A stretch of DNA of 64,000 bases. Source: Variovorax flavidus (GTDB lineage Bacteria > Pseudomonadota > Gammaproteobacteria > Burkholderiales > Burkholderiaceae_C). The stretch lies in assembly GCF_030317145.1 (NCBI RefSeq), contig NZ_JASZYE010000001.1:1674001-1738000 (forward strand), given 5' to 3'. Below, piece by piece: positions 1 through 8,568 of the stretch. Each line of letters starts with the position of its first letter. Positions within the stretch are counted from its first letter, which is position 1. Made by a program: the position numbers and the translations under genes. The notes beneath the pieces are model-generated. The model was not told where the DNA came from and made no database searches. It saw only the letters and a program-made list of their open reading frames with translations.

Positions 1-1
1 C

Positions 2-814
2 GAACAGGCCGGCGTCGCGCTGTTGCTGGTGCACGCCGTCAACCCGCACGGCTTCTCGCATCTGCACCGCACCAACGAAGACAACATCGACCTGAACCGC
101 AACCACATCGACTTCGATGCGCCGCTGCCCGTGAACGCCGCATACGCCGTCGTCGAGCCCTTCGTGCTGCCGGGCACCTGGCCGCCCGCCGCCGCCGACG
201 AGGCGGCAATGGCCGCATACATCGAGAAGCACGGCATGCGGGCCTATCGCGCCGCGGTCACGGCAGGCCAGTACACCTCGCCCGAGGGCGTGTTCTACGG
301 CGGCAAGGCGCCGTCATGGAGCAACCGCACCATGCGCGGCATCCTGCGCAAGTACGGCACGGCCGCCACGCACATCGGCTGGATCGACATCCACACCGGC
401 CTGGGGCCTTACGGACACGGCGAGAAGATCTATCCGGGCCGCAACGCGCCGGCCGACCTGGCACAGGCGCGCGCATGGTGGGGCGCCGACGTGTTCGCGC
501 CCTTCGACGGCCAGTCGGCCTCGGCGGACGTCTCGGGCCCGGTGGTCTCGGCGATCTACGACGAGTGCCCGCAGGCCAGCGCAGCGCTGATGGGGCTGGA
601 GTTCGGCACCCTGCCCGACATGGAAGTCATGACGCGCCTGCGCGCCGATACGTGGCTGCGCCGCCACCCGGAAGCGCCTGCCGAACAACAGCGCGCAATC
701 CGGAAGGACCTGCGCGACGCCTTCTACTGCGACAACGACGAGTGGAAGGGCATGGTGCTCGGCCAGGCCCGCGTGGTGCTCCTGCAGACCCTCCAGGGCC
801 TCAAGGGCGCCTAG
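2..814 (+). CDS. DUF2817 / M14-like metallopeptidase family protein, 5' truncated
   Basis: The reading frame is open from the first complete codon of the window, so the N-terminus lies upstream and the 271 visible codons are the C-terminal part. The protein resembles the DUF2817 family, which has an M14 zinc carboxypeptidase-like fold. Supporting segments are a DLNRN motif just after NPHGF near the beginning, and a later WIDIHTGLGPYGHGE segment that looks like the second metal or substrate site. The substrate is unknown for the family. The gene ends 13 bases before the convergent stop of the next gene, with no clear hairpin between them. The family call is from motif recognition only. Confidence 0.75.
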   Translation, partial: EQAGVALLLVHAVNPHGFSHLHRTNEDNIDLNRNHIDFDAPLPVNAAYAVVEPFVLPGTWPPAAADEAAMAAYIEKHGMRAYRAAVTAGQYTSPEGVFYGGKAPSWSNRTMRGILRKYGTAATHIGWIDIHTGLGPYGHGEKIYPGRNAPADLAQARAWWGADVFAPFDGQSASADVSGPVVSAIYDECPQASAALMGLEFGTLPDMEVMTRLRADTWLRRHPEAPAEQQRAIRKDLRDAFYCDNDEWKGMVLGQARVVLLQTLQGLKGA

Positions 815-827
815 AAGGATCGGACCT

Positions 828-1256
828 TCAGAGCCGCGCCGCCAACTCGCGGCACTGCTGGAGGTTCGTGTTGAAGCGCGTCGCCATACCCGGCTCGCAG
901 GCCGAGCTCGTGGTCATGATGCGGCACATGCCGACCACCAGGAAGTCCGACACCGCCTCGGTGCACATCGGGAAGCGTGCCAGCGCAGGGTTGGCGCCCG
1001 ACTTGAAGCCCCAACTGTCGGAAAAGTCGAGCATGCGGCCCATGGCGTCCTCGAAGTAGTCGCGGTCGCGCGCCGTGATCGCGGCCTCCATTGCCGGAAG
1101 CTCGCCACCCAGGAAGCCCATCGCCGCGGCAGGAAAGCGGTTCGCGTCCTGCGGGGTGGCCTTCTGGGCCGTCGCACCCGAGACGGCGACCGCGAGCAGC
1201 AGCGGCACGACGATGCGCGCGGAAATGGCGAGGATTCGAGGGCGAGAAAATTCCAT
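828..1256 (-). CDS. Small secreted hypothetical protein with four cysteines
   Basis: A 142-residue protein that I do not recognise. It starts with a basic stretch followed by a hydrophobic segment (about residues 13-28, ending VSGATAQ), which reads as a cleavable signal peptide, so it is probably periplasmic. The mature part has four cysteines, in MCTEA, GMCRI, SSACEP and QQCREL, enough for two disulfide bonds. It lies alone between a convergent neighbour and the end of the autotransporter gene. Codon use and GC content match the surroundings, so it is likely a genuine gene, but no function can be inferred. Confidence 0.7.
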   Translation of the reverse strand: MEFSRPRILAISARIVVPLLLAVAVSGATAQKATPQDANRFPAAAMGFLGGELPAMEAAITARDRDYFEDAMGRMLDFSDSWGFKSGANPALARFPMCTEAVSDFLVVGMCRIMTTSSACEPGMATRFNTNLQQCRELAARL

Positions 1257-1351
1257 GGTGTTCGGTCAGGCGATGGCTTCGAAGGCCGCCCGGATTCGGG
1301 GCGGCCGCTGAAACCCGTATTTGAACCGAAAGCCGCGTGCCTCCCGGGCGC

Positions 1352-4300
1352 CTACCAGCTCACGCGCATGCCGAGCGACCCCTGCACCGAGGATTTCACC
1401 TTCACCTCACCGCCCGCGTTGAAGAGCCGCCCCAATTCGCCGTACAGCGTGACGACGCGCGTCAGCGCCAGCGTCATGCCGGCCGCGACTTCGGTCGAGG
1501 TGTGGCCGGTCGCGCTGGCGATCCGGGTGCTGGCCGCCGGGCCGACGAAGGTGGCGACATCGGTGCCCGAGCCCGCGTAGTACACGTTGAAGCGGCCATA
1601 GGGCTCGAGGCGCCCCGCACGGGTGGCGATGTCGCCCTTGATGCGCACGCCAAGGCGGCCGATCCAGCCGCCGTCGGCGTCCTGCTGCACGCGGGCGCCG
1701 CCGATCAACACGTCGTCGAAGCTGCTGCGCTGGTAGGCGAGTTGCGCCTGCGGCTCGATGCTCCAGCCCTCCGCCAACGCGAAGGCCTTGCCGGTTTCGA
1801 TCGAAGCCGTCGTGCTATTCGACTTGCCCGACGCGCTCGGGTTGCCGTCGGGGCGCACGGTGTAGCGGTGGCTGCCGCCCTGGAGAACGGCATCGGCGTA
1901 CAGGCCGCTGGCATCCATCCAGGTCGCGTAGCCGGCAAGGTAGCGCGATTGCAGGTCGTTGTAGCCGACCCGTCCGACCGCGCCGCGCGCGTTGCCGCTG
2001 ACGTCCGCGCTGCCGTCGAGGTAGCCCACGTAGATGCCGGCGCGCCAGTTGCCGCCGGCCAGCAGATCGGTGCCCGCCTGGAGGCCGCTCACGTGCCCCT
2101 TGCTCTGTGCCGAGGCAATGCCGTCCTGGTGGATGTCGAGATCGCTGTAGATGGCGCGAGCCCACGCTTGCCGGCCGCCCACGGCAGGGCCTTCGTCGCC
2201 GACGCGGCGATGCAGGTTGCCGAGCATCGCGAGATCGGCCTGGCGCAGCTGCGCGGGCAAGGCGGCAAAGAGCGGCACCTCGGCGCGGTAGGTCGGCACC
2301 GTCGTCACTGCGGCGGTCGGCGGTGCGGCGCCGCTGGCGTCCGACGTTGCAGGCGGCACCGGCTTGACGGAGAGGTCCTGCGGCGGAATCGTGGTTTCCG
2401 AGCGCAGATACCAACTCTCGCCCGCGCCCTGGGCATCGGCCGCATGCAGGCGGTATTCGAAAGCGCCCGCATCCACGTGACCGTTGGCGAGGGTGAAGGC
2501 ATCCCGCGTCGTCTGGGCGGTGGTGGTGGCGCCATTGCGCGCGCTCACCACCTCGATGCCGTTGCCAGTGGTCTGCGCGCCGAGGCCGCCGAGATTGGTG
2601 ATGCGCACGGTGGTCCTGCCGCTCGCGCTGGCACCGGGGCCGTTGAGCACCAGGCGGTCGCTCAGGCTGGCGTTGCCGCCCAGCACGGTGCCCAGGCTCA
2701 GCACGCCGTTGTGGCCGGCGTAGGCGCCGTTCACGGTGAGCGTGCTGCCGGCCGCCTTGCTCAGGAGGCTGACGGTGCCAGCGTTCTGAAGCGAGGCCAC
2801 CGTCTGGTTGAAGCCCGCGGTGTCAAGCGTTGCGCCCGTCGCCACGGTGTGCGCCGACAGGGCGCTGAAGCTGCCGGCCGCACCCGCCTCCAGCGTGCCC
2901 GCTGCGACGGTGGTCGTTCCGCCGTAGCTGTTGGTGCCCGAGAGCACGGTGGTGCCGCTGCCCGTTTGCCGGAGCGCGCCGCTGCCGCTGATGGCGCCCG
3001 CAAGCGTCAGGGTGTTCGAACGGTTCACCACCAGCATGGCGTTGTTCACGATGTTGCCCACCACGCTGCCGGTGGCGCCGCCATCGCCGAGCTGCAAGGT
3101 GCCAGCCGTGATCGTCGTGCCGCCGCTGTAGGTGTTGTCAGCGGTGAACAGCGTCGTCCCGGTCCCGAGCTGAGTCACGCTGCCGGTGCCGCTGATGGGG
3201 TTCGCGAACGCGACGCCGTCCCGCCGATGGATGGTGAGCGCCGCGTTGTTGACGATGGGGCCATCCACCTTGCCGGCAGTGCCGCCATTGCCCAATCTCA
3301 GGACGCCGGCGGTGATCGTCGTGGTCCCGGTGATCGCCTGGTCGGTCGTGAGCGTCAGCATGCGGTCGCCGGTCTTCTCGATGCCGCCCGTTCCCGTGAG
3401 CAAGCCCGTGTAGGTCGCGTCCACCAGGAGTTGTTCGAAGCGCACCACGCCGTGGTCGGTGATCGTCTTCGGCATGAACACGGCGCTCGTTTGCAGCGTG
3501 CCGGCCGCATCGACCGTCATGCTGCCGGTGTAGCCGCTGGCGTCCGAACCGAGGATCAGCGTGCCACCGGCCACTCGGGTGCTCGTGATGCCCACGCCCG
3601 CCAGCGACTTGTTGAACGTCCATGTGCCACTGTCGTTCTTCACCAGCGTCTGGAAGTTCGAGATGGTCTGGCTGACGACGCCCGTTCCCGTGCCGTTCAA
3701 GGTCAGCAGGTTCACGCCCCCGCCGCCGTTGATCGAGCCGGAGATCGACGATCCGGTGTAGATCCTCAGAGCGTCGTCGCCATTGGCGAAATTCAGCGAT
3801 CCGATCAGCTGGCCCTTGTTGGTGAAATCCAGGGCCATGGTGCCGGACACGCCCATGATGTTGCCCGCGCCGTTCTTGTATTCGATGATGCCGGTCGCGC
3901 CGTTTTCGATGGTGTTCGAGCCGCTCGACGACTCGAACCAGATGGCCGCGCCGCCCGCCTGAGACCGGATTTCACCGTTGTTGACGATGCGATTGCCCGT
4001 GCCGATCGGGTTGATCGCCTCCGCATTGCTCGCCGACCCGGTGGACAGCACTTTGGCGTCCTTCTCGATCGTCAGCGTGCTGCCGGAGCGAAATTCAATG
4101 GTGTTGGCGCCGGTGCCGAAGTAGCCGTTGGTGCTGCCCGGAGCGTTGTTTTTGACCGTGGCGCCGGCCTGGATCAGGATGGTCGAATTGGTGCCGACGC
4201 TGATGCCCGGAAGTCCCCCGGAACTGATGACCGCTGCCGGCTGCACGATCACCGAGGCGCCGGCCGGCGTGCTGTCGCCCCGGCCCGCAGTGTCGGTTGC

Positions 4301-4513
4301 CGTGCCGGTCGTGTTGCAGGTGATGACGTTGGCGCTGGTCGAGCAGGCGGCCGAGGCGATACCGGCCAGACCGAGCAGCGCTGCGGCGACAGCCACCTGC
4401 GCTGTACCGGAGCGCACCCGGGTGCTGGACTTGCCGGCGTTGGCGGCGAGTTCGGACGCAACGGTCCAGGCGCGTTGCGATGGGTTCCAGACGATGCTGA
4501 AAACGCGGTTCAT
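1352..4513 (-). CDS. Autotransporter (type Va secretion) with extended signal peptide
   Basis: A protein of about 1053 residues secreted through the outer membrane by its own barrel. The start is set at the ATG giving MNRVFSIVWN, the classic extended signal peptide region of type V secretion; a GTG 11 codons upstream also fits the frame but would place residues before it. The passenger is rich in G, T, N and S and contains at least three autotransporter-associated beta-strand repeats of the form YSGGTTITAGTLQLG. A proline/alanine-rich linker follows, then a barrel of about 260 residues ending in RVSW, the terminal aromatic expected for BAM recognition. No protease catalytic motif is seen, so adhesion or aggregation is a plausible role, by inference only. 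Confidence 0.93.
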   Translation of the reverse strand: MNRVFSIVWNPSQRAWTVASELAANAGKSSTRVRSGTAQVAVAAALLGLAGIASAACSTSANVITCNTTGTATDTAGRGDSTPAGASVIVQPAAVISSGGLPGISVGTNSTILIQAGATVKNNAPGSTNGYFGTGANTIEFRSGSTLTIEKDAKVLSTGSASNAEAINPIGTGNRIVNNGEIRSQAGGAAIWFESSSGSNTIENGATGIIEYKNGAGNIMGVSGTMALDFTNKGQLIGSLNFANGDDALRIYTGSSISGSINGGGGVNLLTLNGTGTGVVSQTISNFQTLVKNDSGTWTFNKSLAGVGITSTRVAGGTLILGSDASGYTGSMTVDAAGTLQTSAVFMPKTITDHGVVRFEQLLVDATYTGLLTGTGGIEKTGDRMLTLTTDQAITGTTTITAGVLRLGNGGTAGKVDGPIVNNAALTIHRRDGVAFANPISGTGSVTQLGTGTTLFTADNTYSGGTTITAGTLQLGDGGATGSVVGNIVNNAMLVVNRSNTLTLAGAISGSGALRQTGSGTTVLSGTNSYGGTTTVAAGTLEAGAAGSFSALSAHTVATGATLDTAGFNQTVASLQNAGTVSLLSKAAGSTLTVNGAYAGHNGVLSLGTVLGGNASLSDRLVLNGPGASASGRTTVRITNLGGLGAQTTGNGIEVVSARNGATTTAQTTRDAFTLANGHVDAGAFEYRLHAADAQGAGESWYLRSETTIPPQDLSVKPVPPATSDASGAAPPTAAVTTVPTYRAEVPLFAALPAQLRQADLAMLGNLHRRVGDEGPAVGGRQAWARAIYSDLDIHQDGIASAQSKGHVSGLQAGTDLLAGGNWRAGIYVGYLDGSADVSGNARGAVGRVGYNDLQSRYLAGYATWMDASGLYADAVLQGGSHRYTVRPDGNPSASGKSNSTTASIETGKAFALAEGWSIEPQAQLAYQRSSFDDVLIGGARVQQDADGGWIGRLGVRIKGDIATRAGRLEPYGRFNVYYAGSGTDVATFVGPAASTRIASATGHTSTEVAAGMTLALTRVVTLYGELGRLFNAGGEVKVKSSVQGSLGMRVSW

Positions 4514-4767
4514 GAAGCTTTTTCCGAAGTTTGAAATCCACGCCACGCGTGAAATGAATACTTACGAATGTAATTCTTCGGTACTCATTGTGTCGGGAAA
4601 AGTTCACGAATCTGGTGCAAATCCACGCCTCCGTGTGAATTCGCTACGCTTTCGATAGCAGAAAAGCACGGCGCGGGTTGGCTCTGCGCCTGTGTCACAA
4701 GAAAGTGACAGTCTCCGGCGCACCTGAACAGGGCACTCTGGGGCGGCAGGCGTCCCCGGCAGGCCCG

Positions 4768-4773
4768 TAAACT
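4768..4773 (+). promoter_or_regulatory. -10-like TAAACT element directly before an ATG (leaderless candidate)
   Basis: TAAACT lies 6 bases before the ATG at 4780, and no Shine-Dalgarno sequence is present. Transcription would start at or next to the start codon, giving a leaderless message. Inferred from sequence spacing only. Confidence 0.4.
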
Positions 4774-4779
4774 CCCGGG

Positions 4780-4998
4780 ATGGCATCCAGACCTTCCAGA
4801 GCGCCGCGCATGCTCGAGCGCGGCATCCTATGCATCCTCATCGGCGCGGCCGTGCTGATCGCGCCGAGCTTCCTGCAGTCGCCCACCTGGCGCGAAATGG
4901 TCGGCGGGGCCTACATCGTCGGATGGTTTGCGCTGGTGCTCGGCATTGCGCTCGTGGTGGTCGACCTGCTCCAGCGGGCGAAGGCCAAGGGGCGCTGA
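4780..4998 (+). CDS. Small two-helix membrane protein
   Basis: A 72-residue protein with two hydrophobic segments, about residues 15-31 (GILCILIGAAVLIAPSF) and 42-62 (AYIVGWFALVLGIALVVVD), separated by a short polar loop and flanked by basic ends. It is predicted to sit in the inner membrane as a hairpin. I do not recognise a family. The gene stands between the autotransporter, transcribed away from it, and a convergent DUF808 gene. Its start is supported by the -10-like hexamer immediately upstream. Confidence 0.7.
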   Translation: MASRPSRAPRMLERGILCILIGAAVLIAPSFLQSPTWREMVGGAYIVGWFALVLGIALVVVDLLQRAKAKGR

Positions 4999-5030
4999 GG
5001 CCCCGCGGCGGGACGTGGCCGCCGCCGGGT

Positions 5031-5936
5031 TCAGCGCTTGGCGCGAAGCTTCTTCACGACTTCGACGACGGCCAGCACGAGGGCGCCGGCAATGATGCCG
5101 ACGACGGCGCTGGCGCCCATGGAAGCCAGGCCGCCGGCGAAACCGCCGACCCCCGAGGTCCAGGCCTCGATCGCATGGCCGACGGCCGGCACGCCGTGCA
5201 CCAGGATCCCGCCGCCCACCAGGAACATGGCGGCCGTTCCGGCGATGGACAGCCCCTTCATGAGCCAGGGCGCCGCCGCCAGAATGCCGCGGCCCAGGGC
5301 GCGCGAACCGGCGCCTTCGCGCTCGCTCAGGTAGAGCCCGGCGTCGTCGAGCTTCACGATGCCGGCCACGAGGCCGTAGACGCCGACAGTCATCACCAGG
5401 GCGATTCCCGCCAGCACGGCCAGTTGCGTGACGAAGGGCTGGCCCTGAACCGTGCCCAGCGTGATCGCGATGATTTCGGCAGAGAGGATGAAGTCGGTGC
5501 GCACCGCGCCCTTGATCTTGGCCTTCTCGGTGGCGACGACGTCGACCTGCTCGCTCGCCACCGCCTGCTCATGGGCCGTGGTGCTGGCAGCGTGCTCGTC
5601 CTTGTGGAGGAACTTGTGCGCCAGCTTTTCGAAGCCTTCGAAGCAAAGGAACGCGCCGCCGATCATCAGGAGCGGTGTCACCAGCCAGGGCAGCCAGGTC
5701 CCGATCACCAGCGCGGCCGGCACCAGGATCGCCTTGTTCACGAAGGAGCCCTTGCACACCGCCCAGACGACCGGCAACTCGCGGTTGGCCTTGACCCCCG
5801 ACACCTGTTGCGCGTTCAGCGCCAGGTCATCGCCCAGAACACCTGCCGTCTTCTTGGCCGCGACCTTGGTGAGAACGGAAACATCGTCGAGCACCGTCGC
5901 GATGTCGTCGAGCAGCAGCAGGAGACTGGTGGCCAT
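5031..5936 (-). CDS. DUF808 family inner membrane protein (YedI-like)
   Basis: A 301-residue polytopic membrane protein of the DUF808 family (E. coli YedI). The N-terminus [19 protein letters not shown] and the following VLGDDLALN and [12 protein letters not shown] segments are characteristic. Several hydrophobic helices follow, including one near residues 75-100 ([18 protein letters not shown]) and others in the C-terminal half rich in G, A and V. Length agrees with the family. The biochemical role of the family is not established. It is a single gene convergent with the small membrane protein. Confidence 0.88.
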   Translation of the reverse strand: MATSLLLLLDDIATVLDDVSVLTKVAAKKTAGVLGDDLALNAQQVSGVKANRELPVVWAVCKGSFVNKAILVPAALVIGTWLPWLVTPLLMIGGAFLCFEGFEKLAHKFLHKDEHAASTTAHEQAVASEQVDVVATEKAKIKGAVRTDFILSAEIIAITLGTVQGQPFVTQLAVLAGIALVMTVGVYGLVAGIVKLDDAGLYLSEREGAGSRALGRGILAAAPWLMKGLSIAGTAAMFLVGGGILVHGVPAVGHAIEAWTSGVGGFAGGLASMGASAVVGIIAGALVLAVVEVVKKLRAKR

Positions 5937-5951
5937 CGACCGCGCGCCCGA

Positions 5952-6467
5952 TCAGACGGCTCGCTTGAGGCGGATTTCCTCGATCTTCACGGCGCCGAGG
6001 GCCGTGGTCTTGGCGGTCTTCATTTCGCGCTTGAAGCCGGCGAGTTCATGGAAGCGCATCGCGCGGTCGTTGCGAAGCGGCACCCAGACGGTGACCACGG
6101 TACAGCCCTCTTCCTCGAGACCGTCGCGCGCGGCGTCCCACAGCGCGACGCCGACGCCCTTGCCCCAATGCTCGGGCTTCACGTAGATGGCCCAGATCTC
6201 GCCGGTGGTCGACGGCGTCTTGGGATCGCGCGACCGGTCGAAGCCGACGAAACCCACCACTTCGCCGTCGATCTCCGCGACCTGGACCTGGGGTTCGCTG
6301 AACTCGATCGCTTCGCGCCACTTGGCCTCGCGCGTGGTGGGCGCCAGCGCGCGCAGTTGATCCTCGGGCAGGATGTCAGCGTAGGCGGCCTGGGCGGCTG
6401 CGGCATGGACTTCGGCGACGGCTTTGGCATCGCGCAGGGTGGCGGGGCGGACTTCGTAATCGGACAT
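5952..6467 (-). CDS. GNAT family N-acetyltransferase
   Basis: A 171-residue protein of the GCN5-related acetyltransferase superfamily, which transfers acetyl from acetyl-CoA to an amine. The start at MSDYEVRPATLRDA is chosen because the upstream extension is low-complexity and unrelated. The acetyl-CoA loop is visible as VKPEHWGKGVGVALWDAA (Q/RxxGxG/A type), preceded by the strand EIWAIYV and followed by VTVWVPLRNDRAMRFHELAGF, which is typical of the fold's last helix and strand. The substrate cannot be told. The gene ends 15 bases upstream (in its own direction) of the DUF808 gene and may share its message. Confidence 0.88.
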   Translation of the reverse strand: MSDYEVRPATLRDAKAVAEVHAAAAQAAYADILPEDQLRALAPTTREAKWREAIEFSEPQVQVAEIDGEVVGFVGFDRSRDPKTPSTTGEIWAIYVKPEHWGKGVGVALWDAARDGLEEEGCTVVTVWVPLRNDRAMRFHELAGFKREMKTAKTTALGAVKIEEIRLKRAV

Positions 6468-6575
6468 GAATGCGGGGGAACGAACGTAAAGGGCCGTATT
6501 GTCGCCGCGCCGCCAAAAAGTCCCGAACGCCGAGGCTAAACTGACCGTCGCATTCGCATCTATCCGGAGATTCAC

Positions 6576-6722
6576 ATGGCCAAAGGTCAACAGCGCACGA
6601 ACAAGGAAGCCAAGAAACCGAAGAAGGACACTTCGCCGCCCAAGCCGCCGGGCGCGGGCATCGAACCGGTCCGTACGATCACGACGGCGGTCATTCCGCG
6701 CGGCAAGCTCAAGAACAAGTAA
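6576..6722 (+). CDS. Small basic Lys/Pro-rich protein (48 aa)
   Basis: A 48-codon gene beginning [18 protein letters not shown] and ending RGKLKNK. It is preceded by GGAGA five bases before the ATG, a good ribosome binding site, and by a TAAACT hexamer at 6537-6542 that could be its -10 element. The product is strongly basic and probably disordered. Only two bases separate its stop from the GTG of the VF530 gene, so the two are probably co-translated. I recall similar short proteins annotated as hypothetical in Burkholderiales, but function is unknown. Confidence 0.72.
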   Translation: MAKGQQRTNKEAKKPKKDTSPPKPPGAGIEPVRTITTAVIPRGKLKNK

Positions 6723-6724
6723 CC

Positions 6725-7003
6725 GTGAACGCGCCCGCACAGCCCACGCCAGCACAGAAGCAGCCGCGCAACCCCTTGCACGGCCTCACGCTGGAAGCCA
6801 TCGTGACCGCCCTCGAGGCGTATTACGGGTGGCAGGGGCTGGGCGAGCGGATTCCGCTGCGCTGCTTCACCAGCGACCCCAGCGTCGCGTCGAGCCTCAA
6901 GTTCCTCCGCAAGACGCCCTGGGCGCGCGAGAAGGTCGAGAGCCTCTACCTCTTCATGCTGCGCGAACAACGGCGCCAGCAACCGCCCTCGCAGCAGCCT
7001 TGA
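6725..7003 (+). CDS. VF530 / DUF2132 family DNA-binding-like protein
   Basis: A 92-residue protein matching the VF530 (DUF2132) family: [21 protein letters not shown], then [33 protein letters not shown], which is almost the whole conserved core. The structure known for the family is a small helical fold suggested to bind nucleic acid; the biological role is unproven. Translation starts with GTG, two bases after the stop of the small basic protein. Its stop overlaps the ATG of the ferredoxin gene (TGATG), so three small genes form one translational unit. Confidence 0.9.
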   Translation: MNAPAQPTPAQKQPRNPLHGLTLEAIVTALEAYYGWQGLGERIPLRCFTSDPSVASSLKFLRKTPWAREKVESLYLFMLREQRRQQPPSQQP

Positions 7004-7284
7004 TGAAGGCGCACGTCGAACCGGGCGGATTCACCTTCGACATCGAGTCCGACCGTACCCTTCTCCAATCCGCCGACGCCGGCGGCATCGAGTTGCCGAG
7101 TTCGTGCCGCAACGGGACCTGCCGCACCTGCCTCTGCAAGCTCGTGGCCGGCGAGATCCGCTACCGCATCGAATGGCCGGGCGTGAGTGTCGACGAGAAG
7201 GCCGAAGGCTGGATCCTCCCCTGCGTGGCCGAGCCGCTCGGCGACGTAACCCTCGACGTGCCTTACGCGTTCTCAGTGTTCTAG
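7003..7284 (+). CDS. [2Fe-2S] plant-type ferredoxin
   Basis: A 93-residue electron carrier. The cluster ligands are visible as CRNGTCRTCLC (C-x4-C-x2-C) near residues 34-42, with the fourth cysteine in WILPCVAEP about 30 residues later. The N-terminal strand FTFDIESDRTLLQSA and the GGIELPSSC approach are typical of stand-alone ferredoxin-domain proteins of the beta-grasp fold. The start codon overlaps the stop of the VF530 gene. The last 12 bases overlap the convergent MFS gene, so the stop codons of the two genes lie inside each other's coding ends. The partner oxidoreductase is unknown. Confidence 0.9.
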   Translation: MKAHVEPGGFTFDIESDRTLLQSADAGGIELPSSCRNGTCRTCLCKLVAGEIRYRIEWPGVSVDEKAEGWILPCVAEPLGDVTLDVPYAFSVF

Positions 7285-8520
7285 CTTGACGAGCCGGTCC
7301 CGCTGCGCGAGCGAGGGAAACAACCGGAACCAAGCCGCAGCCACCAGCACGGTGCCGACACCGCCCGCCACCACGGACCCCACGGGTCCCAGCAGCGCCG
7401 CCGTGGCACCCGACTCGAATTCCCCGAGCTGATTGCTCGCGCCGATGAAGATCGAGTTGACCGCACTCACCCGCCCGCGCATGGCATCCGGCGTTTCGAG
7501 TTGCACCAGCGTCTGCCGGATCACCACGTTGACCATGTCCGCACCGCCCGAGACTGCGAGCGCGATGAGCGACACGATGAAGCTGCGCGAGATGCCGAAG
7601 ACGATCATGCACACGCCGAACATCGCCACCGCGATCAGCAGCGCGCGGCCCACGTGCCGTTCGATGGGCCGGCGCGTGAGCATGATCGACATGACCAACG
7701 CCCCGATCGCCGGCGCGCCACGCAGCAGCCCCAGGCCCCAGGGGCCGGTATGAAGGATGTCCTTCGCGTAGATCGGCAGCAGCGCGACCGCGCCGCCCAG
7801 CAGCACCGCGAAAAGGTCGAGCGATACCGCCCCCAGCACGGGCTTTCGCTTCCAGATGAAGTCGACGCCGGCCAGCACGGTCTTGAGCGTCACCGGCTCC
7901 CGCGCAGCCGGCGTGAAGACGTAGTGCAGGCGCATCACCAGCACGGCGGCCGCCACGAAGAAGACGAAGGCGGCGCCGTACACCACCCCCATGCCCGCCA
8001 CGAACAGCAATCCGCCCAATGCCGGGCCACCGATGATGGCGCCCTGCATGCCGGCAGAGCTGAACGCCATCGCGCGCGGCAGCAGCATCGGCGGCACCAG
8101 CAGGGGCGTGAGCGCCTGTTGCGCCGGCATCTGGAATGCGCGAACCGCGCCGAGCACGAGAGACAGTCCGAGCAGCAGCCCGCGCGAATCGTGCGCGACG
8201 TGCACGGCCAGCAGCAGCGCCATCGCCACGGCGCCCTGCACCGCGAAACAGGCCGCGACGATGCGCCCCCGGTGATGCCGGTCGACCACATGGCCCGCCA
8301 GCAGGGCCAGCAGCAATGCCGGCACGAACTGGTAGAGGCCGACGAGGCCCAGGTCCCACGCGCTGTGGGTCAGGTCGTACATGTGCCAGCCGATCGCGAC
8401 CAGCAGCATCTGGCTCGCAGCGGTGCCGAACAGCCGTGCAACCCACAGTTGCATGAAGGGCCGCTCGCGCGTGAGATCGGAAAACTTGGAGGAACGGGAG
8501 GAAGCGGCAGCAGCGGACAT
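7273..8520 (-). CDS. MFS transporter (EntS-like exporter group)
   Basis: A 415-residue 12-helix transporter. The start at MSAAAASSRSSKFSDLTRERPFM is chosen because the longer upstream frame is antisense to the pseudouridine synthase gene. Motifs of the major facilitator superfamily include LFGTAASQMLLVAIGWHMYDL in helix 1 and GHVVDRHHRGRI in the loop between helices 2 and 3 (GxxxDxxxRR type). The composition resembles the MFS_3 group that contains the enterobactin exporter EntS and macrolide exporters, so a proton-driven drug or metabolite efflux role is likely. The substrate is not evident. It is divergent from the RluA-type gene with 48 bases between starts. Confidence 0.85.
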   Translation of the reverse strand: MSAAAASSRSSKFSDLTRERPFMQLWVARLFGTAASQMLLVAIGWHMYDLTHSAWDLGLVGLYQFVPALLLALLAGHVVDRHHRGRIVAACFAVQGAVAMALLLAVHVAHDSRGLLLGLSLVLGAVRAFQMPAQQALTPLLVPPMLLPRAMAFSSAGMQGAIIGGPALGGLLFVAGMGVVYGAAFVFFVAAAVLVMRLHYVFTPAAREPVTLKTVLAGVDFIWKRKPVLGAVSLDLFAVLLGGAVALLPIYAKDILHTGPWGLGLLRGAPAIGALVMSIMLTRRPIERHVGRALLIAVAMFGVCMIVFGISRSFIVSLIALAVSGGADMVNVVIRQTLVQLETPDAMRGRVSAVNSIFIGASNQLGEFESGATAALLGPVGSVVAGGVGTVLVAAAWFRLFPSLAQRDRLVKLEH

Positions 8521-8553
8521 CGCGACGAGGATAGCCGAGCCGCCCGCAGCTTC

Positions 8554-8559
8554 TAGACT
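8554..8559 (+). promoter_or_regulatory. -10-like TAGACT element before the RluA-type gene
   Basis: TAGACT ends 9 bases before the ATG at 8569 and no Shine-Dalgarno sequence is visible, so the transcript would be leaderless or nearly so. Confidence 0.38.
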
Positions 8560-8568
8560 CGGCCTGCG

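Noticed and set aside
1337..4534. Open frame of over 1000 codons on the plus strand opposite the autotransporter
   Set aside because: It is rich in R, A, H and G without domains, while the minus frame has ESPR, PATR repeats and a barrel. It is a GC-driven antisense shadow.
4565..4580. TGTAAT near 4568 as a further RpiR/HexR site
   Set aside because: Only one half-site is present; the matching ATTACA half at 3-base spacing is missing.
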